Origin: Lysobacterales bacterium
GTDB lineage: Bacteria; Pseudomonadota; Gammaproteobacteria; Xanthomonadales; SZUA-38
DNA length: 64,000 bases
NCBI GenBank assembly: GCA_030065125.1
Contig: JASJDM010000012.1
Span: 84,718 to 148,717 of the forward strand
Direction: 5' to 3'
Positions 49,352-58,906 of this stretch are shown in pieces. The notes under the pieces were generated by a model. The model was given only the letters and a program-made list of their open reading frames with translations, did not search any database and was not told where the DNA came from. The position numbers were made by a program, and so were the translations under genes. Positions within the stretch are counted from its first letter, which is position 1. Each line of letters opens with the position of its first letter.

Positions 49352-51422
49352 AGCGCTGACGGTGGGAGATCCCCGGCGGTCCCTGGTCAGGGAGGTGCTG
49401 CTGCTGCAGCTGTTGTTTGGCCTGTGTATCGCTGCCGCGGCCATGGCGACTGTGTGGTGGGGCGCCAACTGGGCGGTAGAAGACAACGTCAACCGCTGGT
49501 CCCGGGAGTGGGCAGGGAACCTGGGTCAGCTCGGCGCTCCGCTGTACTCCGAAGACCGGGGGCGTGCGGCGGTTTTGATCGAGGACTACGTCAGCCAGTT
49601 CCCTGAAATCGCCTTTGTTCGCTACCACGATGTCGACGGGCGCCTCTTGTTCGGGTTTGGGGAGTCGGACGGATGGCCCGATGTCGATCCAGCCATGGTT
49701 CAAGCGGATGAGAGCATGATCCCGGAACAGCAGGTAAGACGCCTTGGTCAGTCACGCTACCTGATCGGGTCAGCGGTGGAAGTCAGCGCTTTTTCTTCCG
49801 ACGGGCTGCTGGATTTTGACCCTGCCAGCGAAGCAGTTCAATCCCAACTGCGGGGCGTGGTCAGCCTGGGATTGGATTTTGGCCCCTACCGCGCGCTCCT
49901 CATTGACCGGATCTGGGTTGCCATGGGGTTCACCCTGGTCAGCGTCATTGTACTCAGCGTGTTGCTGAGTTCCCGGCTGCGCTCGTCGCTCAAGCCGCTC
50001 AGCGCACTGCAGCAGCGGCTCACCGGCATGGTGGACGGAGACCCGGGGCCTGCAACAACAACGGGATTCTCGGAAATCGATGACGTCAACCGGACGCTGG
50101 ATCGATCGGTGGCAGCGATCCAGGCCCGGGATCGCCGGCTGCTGAGGATGGCGCATTATGATTTTCTGACCGGGCTGCCCAATCGCTACCTGCTGATGGA
50201 AACCCTGGGACAGGAACTTGAATCCTCCAGCGGGCGGCCGGCTTGGCTGTTGCTCATCGACCTCGATCACTTCAGCGACATCAACGACGTGGCGAGCCAC
50301 GCGGCCGGCGACCGGATCCTGAGGCAGGTTGGCGCGCGGCTGGCGTTACTGCTGGGGGAGGGTGCCTTCCTGTCCCGGTTCAGTGGTGATGAATTCGCGG
50401 CGGTGGTGCATGACCTGGACGAGTCAGACGTGCGCTCGCTGGCCAAGAAGATCCTGCACGAGCTGCCCAGCCGGCCCCATATTGACGCCAACCGCATGTT
50501 CACCATTCATGCCAGCATCGGGATCACCGCCCTGGATCCCGAGTTGAACGCGGACGAGGTGCTGGCCCAGGCGGGCATCGCCTGCCAGGAAGCCAAGAAA
50601 CGCGGGCGCAACAGATACCGGACTTTTGCCACCACCGGCGGTGATCAGGCCCGGAAAGCCGCCGACATGGACTGGTTGGAACTGGTGAAATCCGCCCTGG
50701 AGCAGGACCGTTTTCAGCTGGCTTACCAGCCGATCCTGGATCTGGCCCAGAAAAGCGTCAGCCATCACGAGGTGCTGCTGCGCCTGCCCGGTCCCGATGG
50801 GGAACTGATATCACCCGCTGCCTTCATCGGAGTGGCGGAACGCTTCGGGCTCATGCGCAAGATCGATCGCTGGGTCATTCGCCAGGCTCTGGTGCAGCTG
50901 GCATCCATGCAGTCCCTGGGGCGAGGCTCGGCCCTGAGCATCAACCTTTCCGGCAGCAGCTTCGTGGACAACAACCTGGTGAAATTTGTGGGTGGCCTGC
51001 TGGACGAGCTGAACATCCCGCCGGAGCTGATCATGTTCGAAATCACCGAACAGGTGGCGGTGACAGAGCTGGCCGGTGCCCGGGAGACCCTGGCCGCGTT
51101 GAGGGGCAGGGGCATTCAATTTGCCCTGGACGATTTTGGCGCAGGCTACAGCTCGCTGACCTACCTGAAGACGCTGCCGGTGGACTACATTAAGATCGAC
51201 GGGGCGTTCGTCGAAAACCTGGTGAACGATACGGCCGACCAGGCCACAGTTAAGGCCATCGTCGGAATTGCTCACGCCACCGGTAAGAAGACCATTGCCG
51301 AGTATGTCCGGGACCAGCATACCCTGGACCTGCTGCGGGCATTGAACGTGGATGGAGCCCAGGGCAGCTACGTGGGTCCGGCGGTCCCGGTGCCGGTGCT
51401 GGGCGTCACCGTTCCTGCCTGA
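49335..51422 (+). CDS. Membrane HAMP-GGDEF-EAL protein (LapD/MorA-like layout)
   Basis: 695 residues from ATG 49335, after GGGGAAGG. Helix 1 is at about 20-43, a periplasmic region of about 145 residues follows, and helix 2 is at about 188-210; then comes a HAMP-like linker (SSLKPLSALQQRLTGMVDGDPG), GGDEF at about 265-425 and EAL at about 445-690. The GGDEF loop reads FSGDEF, with Ser for the first Gly, and the EAL signature reads EVL. EAL catalytic residues otherwise look kept (NLS, FEITEQ, DDFGAG, IKIDGAF, E in IAEYV, Q in GAQGSY). Cyclase activity is doubtful; phosphodiesterase or c-di-GMP binding is more likely. It is translated with the substrate-binding lipoprotein upstream, which probably signals to its periplasmic domain. 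Confidence 0.9.
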   Translation: MPEWIKALTVGDPRRSLVREVLLLQLLFGLCIAAAAMATVWWGANWAVEDNVNRWSREWAGNLGQLGAPLYSEDRGRAAVLIEDYVSQFPEIAFVRYHDVDGRLLFGFGESDGWPDVDPAMVQADESMIPEQQVRRLGQSRYLIGSAVEVSAFSSDGLLDFDPASEAVQSQLRGVVSLGLDFGPYRALLIDRIWVAMGFTLVSVIVLSVLLSSRLRSSLKPLSALQQRLTGMVDGDPGPATTTGFSEIDDVNRTLDRSVAAIQARDRRLLRMAHYDFLTGLPNRYLLMETLGQELESSSGRPAWLLLIDLDHFSDINDVASHAAGDRILRQVGARLALLLGEGAFLSRFSGDEFAAVVHDLDESDVRSLAKKILHELPSRPHIDANRMFTIHASIGITALDPELNADEVLAQAGIACQEAKKRGRNRYRTFATTGGDQARKAADMDWLELVKSALEQDRFQLAYQPILDLAQKSVSHHEVLLRLPGPDGELISPAAFIGVAERFGLMRKIDRWVIRQALVQLASMQSLGRGSALSINLSGSSFVDNNLVKFVGGLLDELNIPPELIMFEITEQVAVTELAGARETLAALRGRGIQFALDDFGAGYSSLTYLKTLPVDYIKIDGAFVENLVNDTADQATVKAIVGIAHATGKKTIAEYVRDQHTLDLLRALNVDGAQGSYVGPAVPVPVLGVTVPA

Positions 51423-51561
51423 CGGCGCTTCCGGTTGCGTGCCTGCCGGTCCCTCCGAGCCGGTGCCATTGAGCCTGGGCATCATTCATAACCACGCTCC
51501 CATTGGCAGCATTCACGTCCCCTGCTAGCCTAACTTCGTAGCGTTCATCAGGGACCGGACC

Positions 51562-52731
51562 ATGCACACCAACCCGGCAGGAAGCTCAGGGCGGCATTCG
51601 CGGACAAGGGCCCGCCGACGCCGAGTATCGTCTGCACTGGTGATCAGCCTCACCATGGCTCCAGGTATCTGGTTCACACAACCGCTTGGCGCCCAGGACA
51701 ATGGCTCGACATCGCCTGCTCAGCAAACGACAGAACATCCGATTCGACAGGGACTCGAGGGGCTGGTCACAAGCATTGCCGCCCGGGGAGAGGGCATAAC
51801 GCCACTTATGGGAGCGGCCAGGTCGAATGACGTCGAGGAGCTGGAGCGGCAGATTGCCGGAGGTGCCGACGTAAACGAAACCAGTCGACATGGCTGGACC
51901 GCGCTGATGTTTGCCGCCTGGCAGGGGCATGCCGAGTCTGTGGAGCGGCTTCTGGACGCGGGCGCCGACCCCAACATGGTCTCAAAACGCATCACCGGCA
52001 ACACTCAGGCACCGACGCCCAGGACGACCGCACTGGCCCAGGCGACCGAGAGTGAGCACATCGATGTCGCGTTCATGCTGCTGGCCCGGGGTGCCGTGGC
52101 CGATCCGATATCCGTTGCCATTGCAGGCGGTGCGGAGGATCTCTCGCTGATCAGAGAGATGCGGGCCCGGGGCGCGGACCTGAGCCGGTACAGCGGGGTG
52201 ATGTACTATCCGTCGGCCCTCAGCGTGGCCTGCGGGAGCGGAAGGTTGAAAAACGTCGAGTGGCTGATCGACAACGGCGCGACGCCGGACCTGGATGCCC
52301 TGTTCGCGGCGGTGGGCGGTGATGAACTGGAAATCGTGGCCTTCCTCGTGACGCTCAACACTGAGCGTGGTCTGTATTCCGAACAGGATTTATCAGCCGC
52401 ATTTCTCCACGCTGCCACCAAAAACAATACAAAGCCGGCCAACTACGACCGAAACCTGCAGGTGATCGAGTTGCTGCTGGCCCACGGCGCAGACCGGAAT
52501 TACCGCCAGGGCCGCGTCACCGCCGAGATGGTTCTCGCGAGTCACAAGGAGGGCAGAGTTCCTCAGGTGATTGGTAACGTTTCAGACCAGACGGCATTGG
52601 AATTTCTCAGGGAGCAACGGGTTCAAGCCGTGGAGCGCATCAAGCTGAATCGGTATGGCGAGAATCAGCAGGCCTGGGAGAAAGGCTGGCTCAAACATAG
52701 AGATGCAATCATCGAGCTGCTCGAAACCTGA
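51562..52731 (+). CDS. Exported ankyrin-repeat protein
   Basis: 389 residues. A long basic N-terminus (RHSRTRARRRRVSSALVISLTMAPGIWFTQPLGA) could be a signal peptide with a cut after LGA. Ankyrin repeats follow: GITPLMGAARSNDVEELERQI..GADVNE, GWTALMFAAWQGHAESVERLLDAGADPNMV, TTALAQATESEHIDVAFMLLARGA, SALSVACGSGRLKNVEWLIDNGATPDL, and later LQVIELLLAHGADRNYR. They should form a protein-binding solenoid, probably in the periplasm. No enzyme domain is seen. The 139 bases upstream hold nothing recognised. It is a single gene convergent with the cupin gene. Confidence 0.85.
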   Translation: MHTNPAGSSGRHSRTRARRRRVSSALVISLTMAPGIWFTQPLGAQDNGSTSPAQQTTEHPIRQGLEGLVTSIAARGEGITPLMGAARSNDVEELERQIAGGADVNETSRHGWTALMFAAWQGHAESVERLLDAGADPNMVSKRITGNTQAPTPRTTALAQATESEHIDVAFMLLARGAVADPISVAIAGGAEDLSLIREMRARGADLSRYSGVMYYPSALSVACGSGRLKNVEWLIDNGATPDLDALFAAVGGDELEIVAFLVTLNTERGLYSEQDLSAAFLHAATKNNTKPANYDRNLQVIELLLAHGADRNYRQGRVTAEMVLASHKEGRVPQVIGNVSDQTALEFLREQRVQAVERIKLNRYGENQQAWEKGWLKHRDAIIELLET

Positions 52732-52799
52732 TGACAGGTCGGAATCCTTGCCACCGAGGGAGTGCGTTCTGATCTCGGTGACTTGAGCCTCGCGTTGTC

Positions 52800-53825
52800 C
52801 TAGCGGCGCCCGCCGCCCTGCAACCGACCCATCAGATACTGGTGGATCTGCTCACTGACGGCGGGGTTTTTTGGTCCCAGTATCCCCGCGTGGGAACCGG
52901 CAAGGTGTTCCACCGGGTCGCCGTTGGTTTCAAATACGTAATGATCCATGAATGCTTTCCAGGCATCGCGTTCTGCCGGTGGCAGGTGGCGCAGGGCCTG
53001 GATGGCGTGGACCAGGCAGGGAAAAGGTGCCGCGCTGGCGATTTGCACGTGGCTGAAAAAGTAATTGATGAGAATGTTCAATCGATCCAGTGACTCCACG
53101 TGGTGCCACCAGGGCGACGGCACGTAGATGGCGTCGCCGGGTTCGAGTTCCACCGACATGGCAGCCTCCATGGCCTGGGCAAAGCGCGGAAAACGATCAA
53201 GATCCGGTGCCCGGATATCGACCAGGCTGACCGGCTGACCGGCCGGCGTGAAATCCAGGCGACCGATGTACAGGTTTTTCACCTGCTCGGGCGGGAACAG
53301 GGTAAAACGGCGCCGTCCGCTGGCAGCGAAAGCCAGGTTGCTGGCCTCGTCAAAGTGCGCCGGGACCACGACCTGGCTGCCGATCCAGATGGTCGCCTGC
53401 AGCGTCGGCGGCAGAAAAGGAGTGTTCACCTCGTGCTCCAGTCCCGGCAGCAGTTCCCTGATCACCAGGGACTGGAAAGCAAAGTTCGGGTCGCTGTGCT
53501 GGGGGTTGCGCTCGAGAATGCGCCGCAAGCCGCCGGCGACGGTAGTCTTCTCATGGGTGAAATTCATGCCATCCAGGCGGTCGTTGTAGGTCAGTCGACC
53601 ACCTTCGGCATGGGGTGAGACGGCAATCTCCACCGTATGGCCCGATTCGAAACGGCCCAGGTAGTCAACCACCGCTTCCGGGGATTCCTGCGCAGCCTTG
53701 ACGATGTTCCAGTCCCGTCCAAGTCCGCGCATGACCGCCGGCACCTGGCGCTCGACCACCTCGGTCACAAAGTTTTCCCGGGTTACCCCTGATACCTCCC
53801 TGGGGCTGGGCAAGTCGCTGATCAT
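52800..53825 (-). CDS. JmjC-like cupin (cupin_8) dioxygenase-type protein
   Basis: 341 residues from ATG 53825; the open frame reaches 54029 but the added part is not family-like. The fold is a cupin_8/JmjC double-stranded helix. VVPAHFDEASNLAFAASGRRRFTLFPPEQ supplies the HxD pair of the iron site (given as a landmark at about residues 155-184). The third ligand is His in IYVPSPWWHHVES, and PVIRG-like VPAVMRGLGRDW starts the domain. Members oxidise proteins or amino acids with 2-oxoglutarate and Fe(II); substrates here are unknown. The 254-base gap to the divergent Lon-like gene holds no gene I can support. Confidence 0.85.
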   Translation of the reverse strand: MISDLPSPREVSGVTRENFVTEVVERQVPAVMRGLGRDWNIVKAAQESPEAVVDYLGRFESGHTVEIAVSPHAEGGRLTYNDRLDGMNFTHEKTTVAGGLRRILERNPQHSDPNFAFQSLVIRELLPGLEHEVNTPFLPPTLQATIWIGSQVVVPAHFDEASNLAFAASGRRRFTLFPPEQVKNLYIGRLDFTPAGQPVSLVDIRAPDLDRFPRFAQAMEAAMSVELEPGDAIYVPSPWWHHVESLDRLNILINYFFSHVQIASAAPFPCLVHAIQALRHLPPAERDAWKAFMDHYVFETNGDPVEHLAGSHAGILGPKNPAVSEQIHQYLMGRLQGGGRR

Positions 53826-54079
53826 CAATTCCGATTCATCCTGTCGGTGGGGCCGGCCTTTGCCGCCGGTGTGTGCAAATCCAGGCTGGGTCTGGATTTC
53901 ACCGCGTGGGACGGAAGTATAGACCAGTATTTTTCGGCACCACAAAGGGTTCCGCGATGGTTGCCCGGTGATAACCGCCAGGGGCTTGGGCTGAGCGATC
54001 CGGGCCTGGGTCGTGCCCCGCTTAGGCACAATTCCGGATTGTCCGGATTGGCGTCACTTCTAGGATTTTCCATAGGACC

Positions 54080-56491
54080 ATGAAAAGAACGGCCCCGACA
54101 GAACTGAAGGCGGACCAGCTGCACATTGCGTGCGAGCTGGACGGGATGGATTTCGAGTTTACCGACAGTCTGATTGAGACTGGAGAGCGCTTCGGTCAAC
54201 AGCGCGCGGTGGAAGCCATTCGCTTTGGCATCGAGGTGGACGGACCGGGTTATAACCTGTTCGTGCTGGGGCCGCACGGCAGCAATCGCCACGGACTGGT
54301 GCGCGATCACGTTGTCGAGAAGGCCGAGCAGCAGCCCCCGCCGGCCGACTGGTGTTATGTCAACAATTTCAGGGACCCACAAAAGCCTCGCGCTCTGAGC
54401 CTCCCCAGCGGGAAGGGCCGGGAATTTCGCGACGATATGGCCGCGCTGATCGAGGATCTGAAGCTGGCGATCCCGGCGGCTTTTGAAGGCGACGACTACC
54501 GCAATCAACTCAAAGCCATCGAGAAGGAAGTTCAGCAAAAGCTGACAGCGCGCTGGAAGGCCTTCGAGCTGGAGGCCGCTGAGGAAGACGTGGCCGTCAT
54601 GCAGACGTCGACGGGTTGGGTGCTGGTGCCGGTGCGCGACCAGCACGTCCTCAGTGAGGAGGAGGCCGGCGATCTGCCCGAGGAAGAACAGAAAAAGATC
54701 GGTGACAGTATCGCGCGGCTGAGCAAGCGCCTGCGCGAGCATCTGGAGCACGTGCCCCAACTGCGCAAGGCACACCGGGAACAGATCAAGAAACTGGACC
54801 GGGACGTCATGACCCAGGCGGTAGGCGTGCTGCTGCGGGAGTTGAAGGACCGCTATGTGGATCTGCCCCACATCGTGGCCTGGCTGGAAGAAGTCGAGCA
54901 GCAGATTGTAGAAAACGCCGGTGACTTCCGGGAGCAGGAACCCTCACCCTTGCCCTTTGTCGATCAATCCAAGCCAAGCTTTTCCAGCTACGAGGTCAAC
55001 CTGCTGGTCGACGGGGAACCGGACAACGGCTGTCCGGTGATCTATGAGCCCAATCCCAGCTACACCAACGTGCTGGGCTGCATGGAGCACCAGGCTCAGT
55101 TCGGCGCGCTGGTCACCGATTTCAGGATGATTCGATCCGGTGCCCTGCACCGGGCCAACGGCGGTTACCTGATTCTCGACATGTGGCGGGTATTGAGCCG
55201 GCCCTTCGTGTGGGACGCGCTGAAGCAGGCCCTGTTCTCCAGCTCGCTGCGAATCGAGAATCCCGGCGAGGCCTATGGGCTGATCAGCACTGCGTCGCTG
55301 CAGCCGGAGCCGATCCCGTTGAAGGCCAAGATCATTCTGATCGGTGAGCGATGGCTGTACTACCTGCTGTGCTTCTACGACAGCGAGTTCCACGAGCTGT
55401 TCCGGGTGACAGTGGACCTGGAGGACGATCTGCCGCGAACCCGCGACAACACCGAGGCTTGCGCGTATCTGATCGCTGACCTCATCCGCATGGAGAAGCT
55501 TCAGCCGTTCAGCCGCAACGCGGTCAGGGCCGTCATCGAACAGCGCGCCCGGGCCGTGTCCGACAGCGAGCGCCTGTCCACCCACATGCGATCCCTCCAG
55601 GATCTGCTGATTCAGGCTGACTACTGGGCCCGCTCCCGCGGCGCCGAAACGGTTCACCGGGAAGACGTGAAAACGGCACTTGATCAGATTCACGACCGCC
55701 TGGAGCGAATCCGAAGGCGCCTGCTGGAGGCGGTGGAGCGCGACGTTCTTTTGATCGACACCCGGGGCGAGCAGGTCGGGCAGATTAACGGGCTGTCCGT
55801 GCTGTCGCTGGGGGAATACCGTTTTGGCCACCCGATGCGCATTACCGCCACCAGCCGGATCGGAAGCGGGGAGGTCGTGGACATTGAGCGGGAAGTGAAG
55901 CTGGGCGGCAAGATCCACTCCAAGGGCATGATGATACTGTCCTCGGCTCTGGCCGCCCGATACGCCAGTGATATGCCGCTGTCGCTGCACGCCAGCGTGG
56001 TGTTTGAGCAGTCATACGGCGGAGTGGATGGCGATAGCGCGTCGGTGGCTGAGCTTTGCGTGCTGCTTTCCTCGCTGTCGGATGTGCCCATTCGACAGAA
56101 TCTGGCGGTGACCGGCTCCATCAACCAGCTGGGCCGGGTGCAGGTCATCGGGGGAATCAACGAGAAAGTTGAAGGATTCTTCGAGGTGTGCCGGCGGCGT
56201 GGCCTGGATGGCAGCCACGGTGTGGTCATGCCCGCGGAAAACGTCCAGCACCTGATGCTCCGGGAGGAGGTGGTTGAAGCCGTGAAAGCGGGTCAGTTCC
56301 ACATCTACCCGGTGTCCACCATCGACGAGGCCTTATCGGTGTTGACCGGGCAGTCGGCTGGTGAGCGCGACGAGCAGGGTGCATTTCCGGAGGATTCCGT
56401 CAACGGCAGGGTGGAACGCCAGCTCAGGGTCTACGCTGAATTGCGGCAGGATTTCGGCAGGAGTTCCCGGGAGGGAGAGGGCAGTGACTGA
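54080..56491 (+). CDS. Lon-like ATP-dependent protease (AAA_32/YcbZ type)
   Basis: 803 residues. The N-terminal AAA_32 region starts FGQQRAVEAIRFGIEVDGPGYNLFVLG. The Walker A position reads GPHGSNRHGL; relatives carry GPxGSGRxT/S, so this copy lacks both the usual Lys and the second Gly. A long coiled-coil insert lies at about residues 120-290, then SGALHRANGGYLILDM (Walker-B-like region) and arginine-rich sensor segments. The C-terminal S16 peptidase domain (about 560-770) keeps the catalytic Ser in GVDGDSASVAELC and Lys in GGINEKVEGFF. Proteolysis is therefore likely, while the ATPase may be weakened. A small partner gene overlaps its stop codon. Cytoplasmic. Confidence 0.9.
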   Translation: MKRTAPTELKADQLHIACELDGMDFEFTDSLIETGERFGQQRAVEAIRFGIEVDGPGYNLFVLGPHGSNRHGLVRDHVVEKAEQQPPPADWCYVNNFRDPQKPRALSLPSGKGREFRDDMAALIEDLKLAIPAAFEGDDYRNQLKAIEKEVQQKLTARWKAFELEAAEEDVAVMQTSTGWVLVPVRDQHVLSEEEAGDLPEEEQKKIGDSIARLSKRLREHLEHVPQLRKAHREQIKKLDRDVMTQAVGVLLRELKDRYVDLPHIVAWLEEVEQQIVENAGDFREQEPSPLPFVDQSKPSFSSYEVNLLVDGEPDNGCPVIYEPNPSYTNVLGCMEHQAQFGALVTDFRMIRSGALHRANGGYLILDMWRVLSRPFVWDALKQALFSSSLRIENPGEAYGLISTASLQPEPIPLKAKIILIGERWLYYLLCFYDSEFHELFRVTVDLEDDLPRTRDNTEACAYLIADLIRMEKLQPFSRNAVRAVIEQRARAVSDSERLSTHMRSLQDLLIQADYWARSRGAETVHREDVKTALDQIHDRLERIRRRLLEAVERDVLLIDTRGEQVGQINGLSVLSLGEYRFGHPMRITATSRIGSGEVVDIEREVKLGGKIHSKGMMILSSALAARYASDMPLSLHASVVFEQSYGGVDGDSASVAELCVLLSSLSDVPIRQNLAVTGSINQLGRVQVIGGINEKVEGFFEVCRRRGLDGSHGVVMPAENVQHLMLREEVVEAVKAGQFHIYPVSTIDEALSVLTGQSAGERDEQGAFPEDSVNGRVERQLRVYAELRQDFGRSSREGEGSD

Positions 56492-57011
56492 GCAGGAAAC
56501 ACGTCGAGTTGTCCTGCTGCTCACCGAAGACGAGCCCCTGAGTCACGTGTGGGAGGCGGCCCAGGCCCTGGCTGGAGAGACCGACGAGGAACTGGTGGTG
56601 CTTTTTGTCGTTGATGACCGCTGGCATCGGGCGGCACGCCTGCCCTACACCATGGAGGTTTCCACCATTGGCGGGGAGGTACGCGATTTTTCCGTGCAGC
56701 GGGCAGATCAGGTAATCGAGGAAGCCGCCGACAAGGCGCGCCAGCGGCTGGACCGGCTGGCGGCTCGCGCCAACCGGCGACTGCTGTTCGAAATCCTGTC
56801 CACACCGGACCGTGAGCTCATCCAGCGGCTGATCGGTGATGTGCAAAGCACCCTTGTGGCCTCTCGACGATTACTGCACCACCCCATTCACTCGGTGTTC
56901 AAAAACCTGCAGTACGAGATTCTGCTGGTTGACAGCCAGGACGGCGGCAATGACGAGGCACAGGATCGCGAGCCGCACAACGACGCCAATGGCAGCGAAG
57001 CAGTCCCATAA
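56484..57011 (+). CDS. Small protein translated with the Lon-like protease, USP-like
   Basis: 175 residues from a GTG at 56484, preceded by GGGAGGGAGAGG and overlapping the protease stop by eight bases. RRVVLLLTEDEPLSHVWEAAQALAGETDEELVVLFVVDDRWHR resembles the first strand-helix-strand of universal stress proteins, and the second half has VIEEAADKARQRLDRLA and FEILSTPDREL. The usual USP ATP motif (GxxGxxGxx) is not visible. It is probably an adaptor or stress partner of the protease, judged by coupling alone. Cytoplasmic, charged, no cysteine. The following 212 bases hold no gene. Confidence 0.65.
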   Translation: MTEQETRRVVLLLTEDEPLSHVWEAAQALAGETDEELVVLFVVDDRWHRAARLPYTMEVSTIGGEVRDFSVQRADQVIEEAADKARQRLDRLAARANRRLLFEILSTPDRELIQRLIGDVQSTLVASRRLLHHPIHSVFKNLQYEILLVDSQDGGNDEAQDREPHNDANGSEAVP

Positions 57012-57223
57012 AGCCACCCGGCGTTCTAATTATGGCTGATCGACGCGGTAGCGGCGCAATGCTGCACCGACAACTGAGCAGGCGGTGAGGCCCGCTGACA
57101 TCCAGGTCGCCGCAATAGCTTGATCGAACAGAGTTGGTTTAGGGTTTGTGCGTATTGGAAGCGACTCTGGAAACCCCAACTCAGAACAGATCAGGATGTT
57201 GCAGAAGGTTCGAGGAGGGCATC

Positions 57224-58762
57224 GTGAAAAACCTCGCAGTGTGCGCGGACGGAACCTGGTGTACGGCGGATCAGGAGGAAAACGGTATTCCGACGCCGAC
57301 CAACGTTGTCCGCCTGATGAATTGCCTGGATGACCAGGCGAAAATCCCCACTGACGGTGAATCCGTAACAGTTGCCGATCAACTGCGCTATTACCACCCC
57401 GGCGTCGGGACCGAAGGCAGAATCCTCAGCCGGCTCAAGGGCGGTGCCTGGGGTGAGGGACTCAGCAAGAACATACAAAGCGCGTACCACTGGCTGGCCA
57501 GGAATTACTCGCCCGGGGACCGCATATTCCTGTTTGGCTTCAGCCGGGGCGCCTATACGGTGCGCAGTCTGGGCGGGGTCCTGGGTCGCTGCGGGCTGCT
57601 CAATCTGGCAGGAGTACCGCCTGAAAAAGGTTGGAAACGGGTCAAGACCGTCTACCAAAACGGCTACCGCAACAAGGAGCCCCATTCCGCGTGGGCCAGG
57701 AACTGGAAATTCCACCACAAAGCCAACACCCCCATCCGGTTTCTGGGTGTCTGGGATACGGTGGGAGCGCTGGGCATTCCCGACGACATGCCGTTCCTGA
57801 ACCTGATGGATCAGCCGCGGAAATGGAACTTCCATGATACAAAAATCGGAAAATCCGTGGAGGTCGCACGCCACGCCATTGCTCTGGATGAACACAGAGC
57901 AAGCTTCACGCCGACGCTCTGGGTCAGCGTGCCCAAAAACGCCGACGTCAAACAGATCTGGTTTCCAGGTTCACACAGTGATGTCGGTGGGGGATATGTG
58001 CAGACCGGGCTATCCAATATTGCGCTGATTTGGATGATTCAGGAGGCCGAAGCAGCGGGCCTGGCGTTCAAAAAGGGCGCCGTGGGTCAGATCCAGGCGG
58101 ACCCGCAATGTGTTCTGCATGATTCATTCAAGGGCATATTCAAAGCCGTGCGATCACGGCCTCGCAACACGCCCAAGATCAAGGACGACCGGGTTCACGA
58201 ATCTGCCAGGCGCCGCCATGAGAGTCCGCCGATCACCCAGGCCCCCTACCGCCCGACGACCGTACTGAAAAAGGGTGATAAGCCGATCGTCGTCGACATT
58301 TACGCGTGCGAGCGCTGGAACAGCACTGGCCTCTACCTGCCGGAGGGCAAGTACCGATTCAGCGCCAGAGGCGAATGGCTCGATTGGAATATTCCCTGCG
58401 GCCCAGGCGGGACCGACGATGGTGAGTTCAAGCTGGGCGAGGTGGCGCACCTGTTCGGCACCACCCTGGGGTGGTTGGAGTCGGCATGGAAAGGCGTCAG
58501 CGGCAATGAGCAGGCGGACTTCAAGATGACGCGAAGGCACGAGCAATGGCCATGGTTCTCACTGGTCGGCGCCATAGCCAATTGTAAACGCAAGCCGGCC
58601 ACGGATGGCACGCCCCACGAGCATCAGGAATTTCTGATCAGCGCGGGTACAACAAAGAACGTGTCGCGAGGTGGATACCTGTACGCCTACGCCAACGACG
58701 CCTGGGATTTTTATGACAACAACCGCGGCAGTGTGCAATTGACCGTCAAGCGGCTCGAGTGA
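57224..58762 (+). CDS. DUF2235 hydrolase with C-terminal LecA-like domain
   Basis: 512 residues from a GTG at 57224, five bases after GAGGAGGG; the frame extends to 57146. Residues 1-300 are a DUF2235 alpha/beta hydrolase: LAVCADGTWCTAD start, nucleophile in FLFGFSRGAYTVRSLGG (GFSRG), FLGVWDTVGALGIP (Asp), and QIWFPGSHSDVGGGY (His/Asp). The family includes the Tle1 type VI phospholipase effectors. The C-terminal 150 residues carry YLPEGKYRFSARGEWLDWNIPCGP and LYAYANDAWDFYDNNRGSVQLTV, a pattern of PA-IL/LecA-like galactose-binding sandwiches. No signal peptide, VgrG, PAAR or immunity gene is near, so it may be a cytoplasmic lipase or an orphan effector. Confidence 0.83.
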   Translation: MKNLAVCADGTWCTADQEENGIPTPTNVVRLMNCLDDQAKIPTDGESVTVADQLRYYHPGVGTEGRILSRLKGGAWGEGLSKNIQSAYHWLARNYSPGDRIFLFGFSRGAYTVRSLGGVLGRCGLLNLAGVPPEKGWKRVKTVYQNGYRNKEPHSAWARNWKFHHKANTPIRFLGVWDTVGALGIPDDMPFLNLMDQPRKWNFHDTKIGKSVEVARHAIALDEHRASFTPTLWVSVPKNADVKQIWFPGSHSDVGGGYVQTGLSNIALIWMIQEAEAAGLAFKKGAVGQIQADPQCVLHDSFKGIFKAVRSRPRNTPKIKDDRVHESARRRHESPPITQAPYRPTTVLKKGDKPIVVDIYACERWNSTGLYLPEGKYRFSARGEWLDWNIPCGPGGTDDGEFKLGEVAHLFGTTLGWLESAWKGVSGNEQADFKMTRRHEQWPWFSLVGAIANCKRKPATDGTPHEHQEFLISAGTTKNVSRGGYLYAYANDAWDFYDNNRGSVQLTVKRLE

Positions 58763-58906
58763 CGACGAACTCGCCGGAATCTTTGCACTGTGCTGGCCGA
58801 TGTTCCACAGGCCCATGTGAGCCAGGTGCCAATGCGAATGTCGAGTCAGAGCAGTTGGCGTTATGGATCTCCGGGCGGGCATCACTTTGAGGTCCCCAGG
58901 ATTTGG

